A stretch of 64,000 nt of DNA. Origin: Gorsachius magnificus. Taxonomy: Eukaryota > Chordata > Aves > Pelecaniformes > Ardeidae. The stretch is taken from assembly GCA_034008185.1 (NCBI GenBank), contig CM067084.1:63688599-63752598 (forward strand), read 5' to 3'. Every line of letters starts with the position of its first letter. Within the stretch, counting starts at the first letter, position 1. A program made the position numbers and the translations under genes. Positions 46,651 through 60,299 of the stretch are shown piece by piece. The notes beneath the pieces were generated by a model. The model had not been told where the DNA came from and made no database searches. It saw only the letters and a list, made by a program, of their open reading frames with translations.

Positions 46651-49600
46651 TCAGAAAGCTCATCCCTCCTATTATTTTCCTCTTCTTCCATGTGAAAACT
46701 TGTCTCACCGATGCATTCACAGACTTGCTGGACAGCTTGTGTTTTGGCATTCTACTTTTGTGGTAGATACTTGTATAGTTACATCACCTACAGCTTGCAT
46801 GTTATGGTATACTAAAACAGAACTCTCCTGCCTATGGGCCTGTATGAGAAGCAGAAAACCCTGTGCCTTGGTAGCATATAAAGTCATTCAAAAGAAAAAA
46901 TAAAGAAAAAGTATTTCTGATTGATGTAGTAGAGAAAATCAGTAAGTGTTTGCCTTATATAAAAATAAAGTCTAATAATATCCATGTCCAATTTGGTTTG
47001 AATCTCTCAATTTTGTAACACTGGTTTAAAAATTATCATTGTGTCTTCTGTGGTTTTGGATGGTGATTAAGCTTGCAAGGAAAAGGAGCCTAAATTCCAA
47101 CAACGTTTGTAATTTATTAAAAGCCAAGGATATTACTGAAGTCCTGACATTCATGATCCTTCAGTCCTTAAATTGCTAAAAATCACTCTAATAAGATTCA
47201 TGACTCACACCAGTATTATAATTATTGGTGCTAATTTTCCTCAGACCTGCTATTGACAAAGTATATGGACCAAATTAACCTCTGCAATCAGTTAAATTCC
47301 CTCACTCTGTTTCTCTAAAGATGGATGTGAACCACTGTGTAATGTAACTCATAAAAGGGCACTTGTTTAAGGTAGTGCTTACACTTTAAGCACTGGATGA
47401 CAGTTCTAGACTTGGAAATATTGGAGTAGATCCATGGATTCTATTTAACTTCTTAAAGTGACAGTAATTGAGGATCATAATTGTAGCATTGAGTATACAG
47501 AGAAAAACAGAAGCATATGTGCACAGAAACACCACAGCTGTTCTTGAAGGCTTAGGTCTGCTAAACCAGTTGCCTTGAACAAAAGTTAACAGCTATAGCT
47601 AGTAAGGAATTTTACAACCTTTTCCTCTTCACTTAGCCCTGACTAGAGGCTGGTAGAAGGTACTAAGTGGTGTGATATTTGGGTGGAAAAAAAAAAATCA
47701 GGTAGAATAGATGGCAGAAAACCTTCTCTTATTTTGGTTCAATATGCAGCATATCCATACAAACAAAAAATGTGGTTTTTTTTTCAAAGCAAGAAGAGTA
47801 TAAGGAAGGGTCCCAATGCATTTCCTCGAAGGAAAACATCTTTTTTAATCCGACAGTCTTTCTCCTACATTATCCTTAAGGAAGCCAATCACCCTGGAGA
47901 AGTGCCTATACATAGGCACTTAAAATCTTTTAATCTTTTCCTAGGCAGGTGATACACTCACTGGTAGCAGAATATATGACACTCATACAATACTTCTGTT
48001 GACTTGGTTAACCCATTATTCACTATTCAGTTATTTCACAATATTTTTTCCCTTGGAAGTTCTGCTCTGTAACAAGTAATAAGTTTCCAAGGTTTGACTT
48101 CTTTATATAAAGGTTATGTGCAGGATTCTTTTGTTAGATTTCCCCAGGACAGTCCATATTCTAAATTCATTAAGAAATACTTTTGAAATAAAAACAGAAC
48201 AAACAGTATGCACAACCTCTTTTGCACAGCTAGTGGGAATGAACTATTTAACTTAACTTTGATAAGTGCTTCTCCTGCAACTGTGCTTCAATCTACCTTT
48301 AAACTGTTAAGCAAGAATACATAATTTGCTTTTGGCGACAGCATGAGAAATGGAATATATAAACCTGCTTTTAGTAGAGAATTTGCCACAAGGTTCTTAA
48401 GCTTTCATTGGCTATTTTGTAAGTTCAAGCAGCTTGCGAACAGTGGCAGAAAAATCCCTTCAAAAGCATTTTCCTAACTCCAACCCAATTGTTTAATGCC
48501 AAAAGCAGTTCTAATCAACTTCCTTTTTTACCCCTTTTTTCATACCTGAAGTCCAGAGAAAATGAGGACAACAGTAGAAAGAATTCATTATATACATATT
48601 AGTGTTCTGAAGTCAGGAAACAGGATTAATCATACCCAAAATACCCAGAAGAAAGTGTGTTTATAATCCCTGTACATTCTCATTAGCCACTTGAAACCAG
48701 TCTGTGGAAATCTCTAATTGGGGAAGAAATTCTATACAAAATCTTTGCCCCAGAATTGACTGAATCAGGGCTCTAGGGGGAAAACAACATGATTAGTTTT
48801 GGCAGTTAGGCTCAGCTGAAAGTCTGAATAAGAAAACAAATTCCCATAAAGAATATTGCTGCTGTTGGCCTAACTCAGAGCACCTCTAACTGTGGTATGG
48901 ACATCCTTACAGAAATCAGTGAATCCTTTGCAGTGTATTTCTGAGTCCAAGGGAAAAGTCTCAGAGGTTATTTTTTGCCTTTCTGTTCATATGAAGGTTA
49001 CAGTAATCACAGTCAGCTATTAACAACTTTCTCCTTACTTTAGCATAGCATGCACATGAGGTAGACTTCAGTGATATCTAAATCTGGACTTTTTTCTGAG
49101 TTTACTTTTTGAGAAGAAACCTTTCCCCATCTTTTTCCCCTTTAATATGCTAGCCCTCATGGTTGCTTCTCTTGAAGCAATCTCTTCATTTGACCAGACT
49201 CTAACTAGGAAATTCAAGAGGTGAGAACTGCACCAAATGTATCTGACTACATAGATAGCCTTTGAAGCTCTATCTCCATTCTCCAGCATCTCTCTGACAA
49301 GTAGTGTAGCTTTTGCGCTCAGCCCAATAAACTTGGGATGGTAGCTCAATATCATTGAGCACACCATCTGTGATAGCTGTGTTAGCCCAACAGAAAATGG
49401 GGAAGCTGCTGAAATGATCTAAATGGCACCAACCTAAGTCCAGGGAGTGCAGCACCATTCTCCTCATCCTGCTCTTCTGTTCTGCTTCCATGGTGGTGGT
49501 AAAACACATGAGGAACTTGTGGAGGAAGAACTGGAGAGGAGATCTAGGATGGTAAAGGACAAAGTTGGGGGACTCTACCACAAGCTAGCAGTGGAAATGC

Positions 49601-52589
49601 TTCAAATAGATTAATAATGGCAAGGTAAGATGTTTCTAAAGAATCCTGCTGGGATGAGAAAGCTCTGTAGATGTGTAGAGTGGGTAGAGTCAGAGTAAGG
49701 ACAAAAATTGAAAAAGTGTCATCTCTGAACACTGAGAAAAGCAAAGATGGGGCACAGGGACAACTTGGAAAGTTTGTGAGTAAAACAGATGCCTGAAAAA
49801 GAAAAAAAAATGTGAAAGGCACACCAAAGGAACAGAGAATACTTCCATTAGCCCTCTTATGATGTGGAAATGTGAATTGCTGTATTTTCTGGCCAGGCAT
49901 ATGTATGCAAATATATGTAAATTTTATGCAGATTGTATCTTCAGCTTTTTTGATGCCCAGTGTAGTCAGGTCTATAATATAGTTATCCAGAAGGAATCAG
50001 TGAATTCTTGCTGGCGAGGCAGAAGCGTTTGGGTATGGCTGGAGATCAAGTAGTTTTTCTTCCAGTTCTACTTTAATGACTGAAGCAGAGTGAAAAACTC
50101 TCTGAATTAGGCCATGTGCTAACTGGAAGTCATCTGTAAAGAGGATCAGAGGAGCCATGTATCTATGCATTGACATAAAGGGATATATGTCTTCTGCTGG
50201 GAATTCCAAACTATGCGACAGTTGTTATAAATCACACTTCAGTGTTTGTGATTCATATAAGGAGTCACCAGGGAGGTGCTTTGGGGAAAATCCGTCCAGA
50301 GTTAAATATCTACAGTTTGTAAAAGATATTTTACATTCCTTTAAAATATTTTTTATAAGCAGATAGTACATTCAGTGCAATGTAAACCATTGTTCTGTAC
50401 TCTATGCTGGATGGGACAGGGGACAGGGAATCTTAAATTAAAAATTTCTGTTTAATTGTTATAACCTGAGGTTTCACATTGGGTATGGCTTTTTGACAAG
50501 TCCTGAAAAGAGAACAGGATGCCAGCATCTGTCCTTCAACAGACAAAGAGGCTCAAAGACAGGACAGGGAAGAAGATAACAGTGACTACTGTTTGGTGGA
50601 ACATTCCCAAGCATTTTTTGCAAATAGTTCCTCAAATGAATGAGCTGTAATTAACTATTCACATCCTTTTTGTGTCTGCTTTCCACAAATATTCCAGCAT
50701 ATCAGTTTATTGGCAGGGATGATCAATGCAGCAATGACTTTGCATTTGTAATTATTATTATTTTTACTAGCAGGCAGATTCTGAGAGATATCCTCAACCA
50801 ATTAGAAAAGAACCATGTGACTGATATGTCCAATCGAAGGAGTGCCTTCTGAATTTCTAATATCAGATACTTTGATTAAACTGCCTTCCAATAACCTGCA
50901 TATGAAAAATATTTATAGAAATTATTCAACAAAAAATTCAAATAATTGCATGTGAAAGTGACAAATAGAAAATTAAGCAAAAGGCCCCTCATCACAAATT
51001 AATTATCATTCATCCAGCTCTGTTGCTGATATATGACTTTCTCCAGTATTTCAGCTATGTAATAAATTTTTTTAGGAACCTGAAATGCCCAGCAAATGGG
51101 TGACTCAAGGTAATTCAATGACTGTATTTCATCACTACATCCAGAAAGTAAAGTGCAACCAACAGTTAAGTTCAGCCCTGATGGTATCAGGGAAGTCTGA
51201 GTTAATCTGTAACATGCTATTTCACCTTGGCTGAATCTTCATCATCTTATCTTTATCCAACAGGTCCACTGCCAACTGACAGGAGAAGTTAAGATGCTGG
51301 ACTGAGAAGCAGTGGCTCCATGTGTGAAACAAGCTTTACATTGCTGAATTTATAAGAACAGAAACATTTGTTTTTCTGTTCTACTTACAGGGTAATGTCT
51401 CAGAGAGGAAGAAATGCAGTGCCCCATTTTGGGGTGTCCGTTTTCCTAGCTAATATTTGCACATTGCGGTTTCCTTCTGGAGAAGCAGTGCATCCCAGGA
51501 GCAGCTCCCTGTGCTAGTCCCATTTCAGACTCTATTCAACACTCAGCTAAAGTCTGTGCTGGATTTTTTTAAAGATGTGGTTCACCCCTTCTTATTATCA
51601 AATCTGTAGCCCTCTCAGGCAGTTTTGTCACGTCTACCTTCTCTTTATTATGGAAAAACAGTATTCTCCCTATTGTTAAGGTTGCAACTTGCTTTTAAAG
51701 TCCTATTTTTGCCCTTCTTTAACTTTGGCATGGAAATAGGTTTGGCCTAAAAATTTCCATACTTTGAAGGAAAAGAAGGATACTTAATTTTCTTCAAACA
51801 GTGTATAATCAAACTATTTTTGATTTAGAGGTCATTTAAAAATTACCCTGATTGGAAATTTACTTTTTTCATGTTTTGCTACCTTTAACTCCAAAGCTGC
51901 TTATTATAACCTCTTCAAACTTTTCCTGTACTTAGATCCATTTGATAATTCTTAGCCTTCTTAACTAAAAATAAAAAAAAAACCCAAACCTGCAATTTTG
52001 AAAGAGTATTAGATTTTTCCTGCAGATTGTCTTTGGCCATATTCTTGTCCCTTTATTTCAGCAGATGCTTTTGTTTTCTGTTGTATTCCATAGAAAAGTG
52101 GTGGTTACTAAGTTCATTCTTCAAGAATAAACATGGCTCTTGAGAAGAAATAGTAAGATATCTTCACCACATGTGCAATTAGAAAAAAAAGATAAATGCT
52201 CTGGTTTTTTTTTTTTTTCTTTTGTTTTTTTTAATGGTTATTTGATAAATGATAGTCAGGCAGATCCTGTAAAAATTCAGTCAGGATTTTGCAAAATCCA
52301 GTTAGGATTTTGTATATTACAAGGTGCATCTATATCAGTTCAGGTCAGTAATGTGCTCCTGGAGAGAATTTTTTTATGGTTTCCATTCACTAAACCTAGA
52401 TGTGACCCATTCAGTCCAGGAGCCCTGTCTGGAGCTAGTCTGAAGGAAAGACCCCTGAGAGACATGGTGTGAACGTCCACTGCTTCTCTTCATAGGTCTG
52501 CTCTATCTGCATCACTCTACTCGTTCCCCTTGACGTAGCCAGAGGACTGCAGAAGTCTGTGTGAATATAGTGAAGGAAAGCATTTCATT
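46651..52589. other. Unannotated AT-rich DNA
   Basis: Nothing recognised except a 22-bp inverted repeat at 47900-47921. Minus-strand frames of 99-118 residues at 49068-49900 show no familiar motif. Confidence 0.5.
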
Positions 52590-53640
52590 ACAGGAAAGGT
52601 GAAAGCAGCTGCCACAAGAGCAGTAACAGATGCAGAAGAAGGTGAACACAGGGAAGCTCCTAAGAGTGATCCCAAGCTAGCGGTCAGGAAAAACAGGTCG
52701 TTGACAAGGAAAGCTAAAAGGCATGTAAGAAGAATTTCTGACTGATGGAGTTGAGAAGGAATGTTTTAACTAAATCAGAAACAAATGAAATCCTTCAAAT
52801 GGCATAGATCCAGAACTTGACCAGGATTGCAAAATTGTCAATCACTATGCAGGAAAAACAGAAGTATTCACCATTAGCATGATGTATTCATCTCTTACAG
52901 TGATTAATTAAATACTTTCTATTCCATTAGTAACTAGGGAGGATGTGAAACAAAAAACATTGAACATTTTAGAATCTACTGTGTCCAATAACTTGCACCC
53001 AGTAGTGTTAAAAAATTGGCTTAGGAGCTCTCTGAATATTAATGTTGATTTTCAACAAATCTTGATTTGTGGAAAAAACATTCCAGAGGACTAGTAAAGA
53101 GTGCTACTATTTTAAAAAGAGTGAAATGAGATGATATGAGGAGCTACAGGCTACTTGGTCTGATATCAGCTTCTCTTAAAACCATGGAAGGGCTTGTATG
53201 GAACACAATCAGTACAAAAATTAAGATTTTAGCATAAATAATACCAGCTAATATGGTTTTATGGAAAATAGGTCTTATCAAGAAAAATTGTTATCATTTT
53301 TTCATAAGATCATCTAAGTCTGGGTGATAAAAAGTTGACATAATATACTTAGATATCTGTGATGAATTCTACCACTTTTACATTACAATACAATTTTAAC
53401 AAATAGCACTGCACAGACTCAGTGCAGACCAGTGTAAAAAATTAATGAAATAGGTTAAAAATCTTCTAATGAATAAAGCACAGTTAGGAATTACAAGTGG
53501 GATCCAATATAAAATGAAGGCATTTGTAACCGGTTCATAGGAACAGTAGGAATTGTTTCAAATCAGTCTTATTTAATGCTTTGTCTTCTACATTACTTAG
53601 GGTGACTGAGAGGGAGGTGCTCAGAGAAACCTAAGGGTAG
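52590..53640 (+). mobile_element. Old decayed CR1-clade LINE, ORF2 reverse transcriptase part
   Basis: Wording typical of CR1 ORF2 is still readable at DNA level on the plus strand. TTGCACCCAGTAGTGTTAAA, CTATTTTAAAAAGAGTG, GAGCTACAGGCTACTTGGTC and AAAACCATGGAAGGGCTTG follow in the order expected for the fingers and palm; AGTGGGATCCAA and GTCTTATTTAATGC correspond to the region before the catalytic box. All frames are broken. The left limit is uncertain; 52960-53600 is the surest part. Confidence 0.6.
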
Positions 53641-53899
53641 GGAAATGGGGTAAATTGTGACACAGTAGCCCTCCCTAACTCGGCTTCGTTCAAATAAGAG
53701 CTGCTTCTATCAGGTGTTACCCCTTAAAATTCTGAGTACCCCTACATCTGTCTAACTGTCTCTTTGTGAATCCTCTTCAATTCTTGGCCCCAGTGATTTC
53801 CTTGGTTTCAGAATCTAACTGCAAATTATATGGAAAAGTATATATTTTTCCATTTTATTCTTTCTAATTGCTTTGCCTCTCCCTTTGTGTGTGTGTGTG

Positions 53900-54930
53900 T
53901 TTTAAGACATACCTTCACTTCAGCCTTCATTACAGTTTGTATCTTTGACATCCCTTTTTTCATGGTCAACAGCCCCAGTGTCTTAGATCTTTTTTCATAC
54001 GAGAGCTTTTTAATGCTCTTGATCATTCCCATTGTCCTTCACTGAACCCTCTCTAAATCAGCATTATTGTTTATAAGATGGAGTCACTGGTACTGCGCAC
54101 AGTATTTCAGATCAGAGCATAGCATTGGCAGTTTAATCCTTTCTCTATTAGTTCCCATTCTTTATGCATCTTAATATGTTTGCTTATCTGGTACAGCTGC
54201 ACATTAAGCAGAAGTCTTTACTGAAGTAATTTACAAGGATAACTAGGTCCCTTTCTAAAGTTGGTACGCTAATTTAGAGCTCTGCGAGGTGTTGAGTAAT
54301 TCATATTTTTTCCACCCGGTGTACCTTACTTTGCTTTTGTTGATAATTCATTTGTCAGAGTGAGTAGGTCACACAGTTTTGTTTGTTTCAGAAATTGCAC
54401 ACAATCATCTCTGAACTTAGGCTGAACTATTTTTTATCCCTTGCAAATTTTGCTGCCTCACAGCAATTCCCGTTTCCTAGATGATTAATAAATAAGTAGA
54501 CGAGCAGGAACCTTGGGGCCCACCGCTGTTATCCTTTGACATGATGAAATTGACCATTTAATCCTGCCCTTCACCTCCTTTCCTTCCACCACTTCTTGAT
54601 CCATCATGACTTAGCTTCCTTCTCGCAAAGAATTTTGTCAGTGGCCCAGAGAGGTTAGAATAAATTATGCCAGCTGCTCTTCTTTATTAACATATTCAAG
54701 GAGTTCTAGGAGATTAACACAACAATATTTCCCTCTGCAGGAACTGTGCTGATTGGCCCCTATTTGGCCATGGTCTCCCAAGTGCTTTGCTACTTTGTTT
54801 GAAATTATCATTTCAACTAATTTATTACGTTCACCCATAAGGCTTCCTGGTCTGTTATTCCCCCAAACACCCAGAACCTCTTTAAATATATAGGTATTTG
54901 AAGATGCACATACTTAAAGACCATTCCCCT
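53900..54930 (-). mobile_element. Old decayed CR1-clade LINE, ORF2 reverse transcriptase part, opposite strand
   Basis: Read on the plus strand, this is the reverse complement of CR1 ORF2 in the order thumb to fingers: CATTGTCCTTCACTGAACCC, GTACTGCGCACAGTATTTC, CAGCTGCACATTAAGCAG, CCTTACTTTGCTTTTGTTGA, CCTTGCAAATTTTGCTGCC, CCTTGGGGCCCACCGC, CATAAGGCTTCCTGGTCTGT. All frames are broken. It therefore runs opposite to, and covers much the same RT domain as, the fragment to its left. Confidence 0.68.
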
Positions 54931-54989
54931 ATTCATTCTAGTGTTCTTCCATATATTTATCAATTACCTGCAGCTAGTACTGTATCTTT

Positions 54990-55530
54990 AATGGTGACAT
55001 TTCCAGGTGACAGTTTGATGGTGAAAGTAAAACTGATGAGGTGAGATGCAAGCCCCTAAGAATGTGGGGTTTGAGTAAATGAGCAGGATAAAAGCAGCTT
55101 GTAATATGAAGCGCTGTTGCTACTGAATATATCTTTCCTTACTCATCCTGTTACCGTGAACACTTGGTACCTGGGCCCAAACTTCAGAGAGAACAAAGCC
55201 TGAGACAGAGACTGACATATTAGATAAGGTTCAAAAAAAAAAGTGATCCAAGACCTGAAATGCAAAATATTTAGCAGGACATTAAGGAAGTTTGGTCCAT
55301 TTTCTATACTCAGATGAACAGGTGACTTGACTGTGTTCCGCAGATATTTAAAAGGAGAAGAGTTTTTTTGATCTTTGGAAATGTCATGCAAAGGGGCACT
55401 GATTACAACTGGCAGCAAAAGAGGTTCAAAGCAGAGTTACTGCATGCTTTTTTAACCACAAGGCTTAGTGGGCTGTGGAATAATTTGCCAGTTGGTGGAA
55501 TTTCACTCATGTGAAGTCTAAAAGCCAAGA
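54990..55530 (+). mobile_element. Old decayed CR1-clade LINE, ORF2 C-terminal part
   Basis: On the plus strand, TTCAAAGCAGAGTTACTGC, TTAACCACAAGGC and GGGCTGTGGAATAATTTGCC match the closing region of ORF2 (the LWNNLP-like motif also seen in the young CR1 at 11124-11483). Weaker similarity reaches left to about 54990. Same strand as 52590-53640, and it would follow that fragment in an intact element. Confidence 0.55.
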
Positions 55531-58500
55531 GTTAACTTCCTGGTAACTCTCCATACCTCCAAATGTTTTGGGGATCTAAACCTTGAGAACTTGCCAAAAA
55601 TTACGATGTAAGTTTGTTGAAATGTTGAAAACCGGGTTCTGATTTCTAAGGCAGCATTTGGGAAGGTGTTGGTTAGCCACAAGAGCTGCACAGGTATTAG
55701 GAAAGACAAGGTGGCAAATTCTGAAAATTTGCTGACCTTAAAAAGAAACTTGTCTCAACTCTTCCCCCAGCTTCTCATTTTCACAAATATTCTAATAACG
55801 AAGTTGACTGGCATGAAACAGAGAAAGTGTGAATTCTTACCCTCACTGTTGTACTGAAGAACAGAAACACGGCATATGATTAAGGGTACCAGTGATGCAA
55901 GACTACTTGCGTAATTGACACAAACTGTTAACCTGAGAGCTACAGATTAATAAACATTCTCAGTTTATAAATGGATTTTCGTTTTAGATTTACTGAGTAA
56001 AATCTGAATTATTTATCCCCATCTCAGCTGTGTGATTCAAAATAGTCTGCAGAACTAATTATGACTAATTTTATCCTTTGTTTGCACCTGCCATTTGTTT
56101 CTAAAACCATAAGGAAAAGAAAAATCTGTTTCAATAAATAATGATATCCTGAGGCCAGCCCACTTATGTTTGGTTTTTCACTTATGCATGTACTTTTTCT
56201 GGCACTTTTTATTGATTTAGGATATGCTTAAAATATAGATTTGTTAGCTTCCACTCTGCCCATAGCTGGCTAAAATGCTCCACACTTTGTGACCATAATT
56301 CAAGCACATGTGTTGATGATATATTCTTAGAGTGACTAACTGGCAAAGTAAGACTTGACTGGAAGTTTGTTTTCCCCTCCACTGCCCTTTAAAGTCGGGA
56401 GATGTAATGATAGCTTGGGGCACACAGGACAAATGCTTAACTCCATCACAGGCTCCCTGTTTCAACTGAAGAAAAATTGCTTTTTGAGAATATTTCTTTC
56501 AGAGAATGAACTTAAAGCCTATATTGGTGTGGGGCTAAGCATCACAAGTAGAAGGTCCAAGATGATCTTCCTCATAGAACATCAGCGTGGGAAGATGGCA
56601 GGCAGTACTCCAGTGGTAACCTACTTTCTTTGCCCTGGTCTGTGTCCACTTCAGATAGGCAGAATAAGAAGAGAAAAAGAGGAAGGGCAAAGAGTAAGCC
56701 CCTTGCAAGCACTTGTTGTCAAGGAGAAACGCAAGTGAGACACTTATTTTCAGTCTTTCATGTGAGTACAGTGTGCTCAGATGATGTTTTGGCTCAGCCT
56801 TCAAGTACTAGCTAGCTTCAGGATTGCAAAACTTCATGCGAAACACCAGGACTCTGATCCTGAGCCTTGACCCAGTATTTCAAAGGAAATAGAGTACAAG
56901 CATAAAACCGATTTTCAGCTAGCTAGTGACTTTAAGTCATATTTTGCAGAATGAGAATACCTTAACTTGTCCACTGCTTCAGACAAGTTAGTTAGACCAA
57001 TATCCTTATGTGGATTTAGGTCTCCATTGAGAATGATAGAAATAAAGTGTCTTAATACCTGCAGTGCAGCTACACTCTCAAATAACTTGGCTTTCCAGTT
57101 CACTTGCAGGTCCTGGTCCACTGATCATCAACACTGCATGTGTGTGTTATTTTGCCCTTGGATTACTCCTTGGGTCTAATTCAATTTGCTCTCTCCAAGA
57201 TCTAATTTGGGTGAAATGTAGGGGAGCTTCCCTCAAGTGGCAGTTCACTGCAGGCAGTGTGGACAAGACTACCAGGTTTGGCTCATCCTTTTTTATAAAA
57301 TCCTTCAAATATATCTGCGTAAAATACTCAAGGCAATAAATCTAAGGCCATAGTAGGCTTTTATTTCATGCCTGAGAACAGAATCCTTGGGGGCATGCCA
57401 GAAACTTCACTCTAGTAAGCTGCGACAGTTCTCAGGTTTTGGCACTTCTAATTGCAAAACGCACACAGAAAAGATGTATGCATTAAGGCCACCACTTGGA
57501 ACCAAAAGGATACACAGGGTCATAGTCAGTGTGGATGTATCCAGTCTGTTCTAGAGGGAGCTAAACCTGAGCAATGTGAAATGTAGTGTGACTTAGCCTA
57601 TGACCAAGGGACCACTGGCCAAGACAGATGACTTCAGCAGGGTAGGTGCAGTCTTTGAGAAGGTGCACCTTTGCCTTGGACTATTATCTTTGAAATGGGA
57701 TCATGACACTTTCCAAAACTAAAAGGAATGTGGGAATGGAAACACTGTGAAGTACCATCTGAAAGCAAATAATTCCATCAGATAGAGGTGGAGTGAAAGA
57801 TGAGAGATTTGTCCCTCTAGGGGCAATCATCTCCAATTTACCCACTGAACTTCTGGAGCCTGGCTGTATTGTTATAGTGCAGAAAGCCCTTGGGTCAAGT
57901 TCTGCCTTTCCTAGCACAGTGTGACATTTGCACTGGCAGAGGCAGATGCTCCTGTAGTCCTGCTGCAGCCTGGGAAGCCATGCAGCAGCACCTGCCGATA
58001 CCCGAAAGGGATGACTCTGCCCGAAGGGGATCTGCACTCAGTCAGTCATTGGATGTGGCAGCAAGGTGGGAGGGTGCTGTGGGGCAGCAGGAGCAGCACT
58101 GTCCCAAGCCTTGGTGGTTGTGACTGCCGGGGTGGGCATGGGGTGAGAGCCAAAGGGAGCCAAGCTGAGTGCCAGAGGGCTTCTGCAAATGCAAGTGGTG
58201 AGGGGGTTGGTCCTTCCTGTGAAAATGCTGGCTGCCTAAATCACAGCTCATTGGAGTACAGGGTGCTGTTATAGATGAGTTGCCCAGTGGAAACTAAATT
58301 AAACTACTCTGGAGATCTTAGGAGTGGAAGATTTCATTTCCTAGAAAAACTGATTTAAAACTGCTTATCCTACCTATCTGTCCATCTATCATAAGTAATT
58401 CCAGGTGCCTATCGCTGTCACTACCAGTCCTGTATTGGAAAACTCTTTATATCAACTTGTCTCACATGATATTATCAAAGGGTTCATCTAAACCAGATCC

Positions 58501-60157
58501 TAGGACCAAAAAAAAGCTCCTTCAGCTCTGCAATTACCTCCGATTTTAGCCAGATTAAAATTATAGGGAAGAGTTGAATTTTAATTCTCTTGAAATTCTG
58601 GCATAAAGGCCTAATTATGTTGTTTTTGTTTTGAATGCATTTCATAAACAGGTAAGATGAATAAATTCCTGAACAGAGGGGTCTGTAGAGGAGCAGACAA
58701 TGGTAGTTTTGGCATTCTAAATGTGCTGATCAAGTGAGGCTTCACAGATGCATTTGCATTTTACTGTTGTCTCATTGGACACTTTCTGAATGCATATAAT
58801 ACTATTTTCAAGTACATTCCCATAAGTAATAAGAAAAAAACAATTCATAAGGGATATGCAAAGGAAAACCTCCTTTTTGATCAAAATTCTGTAATTTTTA
58901 AAAATTGTTACTGAGGATTACTATTAGGTGTTTTGTTAGCTGCTACTGTCTTAATGTTGAAGCCGGCTGCATACACACTTCAGTGATGAAGTACTTCACT
59001 TCATCTTTTTGTGGTTTTCCTTAAATATTTGCATTTAGATAGTACTCCTGCAATATCAGAAATATTATGGAAGACTAGAATTTCATAAATTACAAGGAAA
59101 AGGAGGATAGAAAGGTTATGTGTCAGAGACAAGCAAAGAGGGGAGGAAGAAAATGGGAAGGACTTACACAACAAAATTAGGAAGCAAAGGGGACACTTAT
59201 AAGAGGGCATAGCTATGGCAAAGGGAAAGTCTGAAAAAAATGAGATAAAAAATGCAAATATTTTAATACTGCAACATTGAAATGCTTCTATTTTTTTCTA
59301 TTCTTAAAAAAAAAGGTGAGAAGCACAGAGAGAGTGAAAGAACAGCTATTTCCTTTAATTCAGTCTTTAAAAGAAATGAAATCTCAAGCATTGGCACACT
59401 GTAGCCAGCTTTCTGGCATTGCAATACCTTGTTGATGATGCAAGAATGTTGTGGCTCAACCAGAGAATCATCCCACAGCCTCCACCTGCCTGGGATTAGA
59501 CCCAGGCAAAGGCCTGCAATATGTTTGCTCACCTTTTGGCACTAGGAAAAACAGAAAACTAAAATACAAATTCTCTGAGCAAATGTTTTCATTTCACATC
59601 ACCCTCTGCAAAAGCATATTTTGCATGATATTGGCAAATCTGCCAGCGTCCCAGTTGCCTTCCAGTTCTTTCTAGAAAGAGTCTACTTTGAAGTGCAGCA
59701 GTAAAAGCCCTAAAGATCAGTTCGGGTTTTGTCTGCACCAAAGAGCTGATCTCTTTGTAACTGCATCAGTGGCAGGGAAGCAGTTTAGAAATAAATGGGT
59801 CAAGCTTTAGTCAGCTGCTTGCTAAAAAAAAAACCAAACCCCAGCCAGGGCATTTAAAATGTCTCCTCCTGTTATTACACATCTACAGGACAATACAACC
59901 CCCACAACACAGACAGCAGACGTGGCTGCATGAGCATTTCTTCTGTGCTTCAGTGCAAAGTCAACCAATTTGGCTTCAATGTCCTTTTCGGCAAAGTGCA
60001 TCAGTAATATGCATAAACCTCCTTTCCTCTGGTGTGTTATGAATGTAGTGGATGTTCTGCCAGAGCACCGAGAACAGGCAGCTGAGGAAAGAGGGCAGTG
60101 AAGAGAGCAGCTAAAGCCGCCTTGTCTTGCTCCACAGTGGGCACCGCCTGCTCTCAC
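55531..60157. other. Unannotated DNA
   Basis: No gene or transposon recognised. A GC-richer patch at about 57930-58230 has frames of 70-117 residues on both strands, which reflects base composition. Confidence 0.5.
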
Positions 60158-60299
60158 AGCAGGTATTTGAAAGATGTGTAGATGTGGTGCTTAGGGACAT
60201 GGTTTAGTGGCGGACTTGGCAGTGCTAGGTTAATGGCTGGACTTGATGATCTTAAAGGTTTTTTCCAACCTAAATGATTCTATGGTTCTGATTCTATAT
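60158..60299 (+). mobile_element. CR1 LINE 3' fragment
   Basis: GATGTGGTGCTTAGGGACAT, GGTTTAGTGGCGGACTTGGC and TGGACTTGATGATCTTAAAG lead to TTCCAACCTAAATGATTCT and ATGGTTCTGATTCTAT, the 3' end of a common avian CR1 subfamily. About 140 bp remain, including the terminal ORF2 region and 3' tail. Confidence 0.95.

Noticed and set aside
57684..58274. Frames of 69-117 residues on both strands
   Set aside because: GC-rich patch without splice signals or known motifs.
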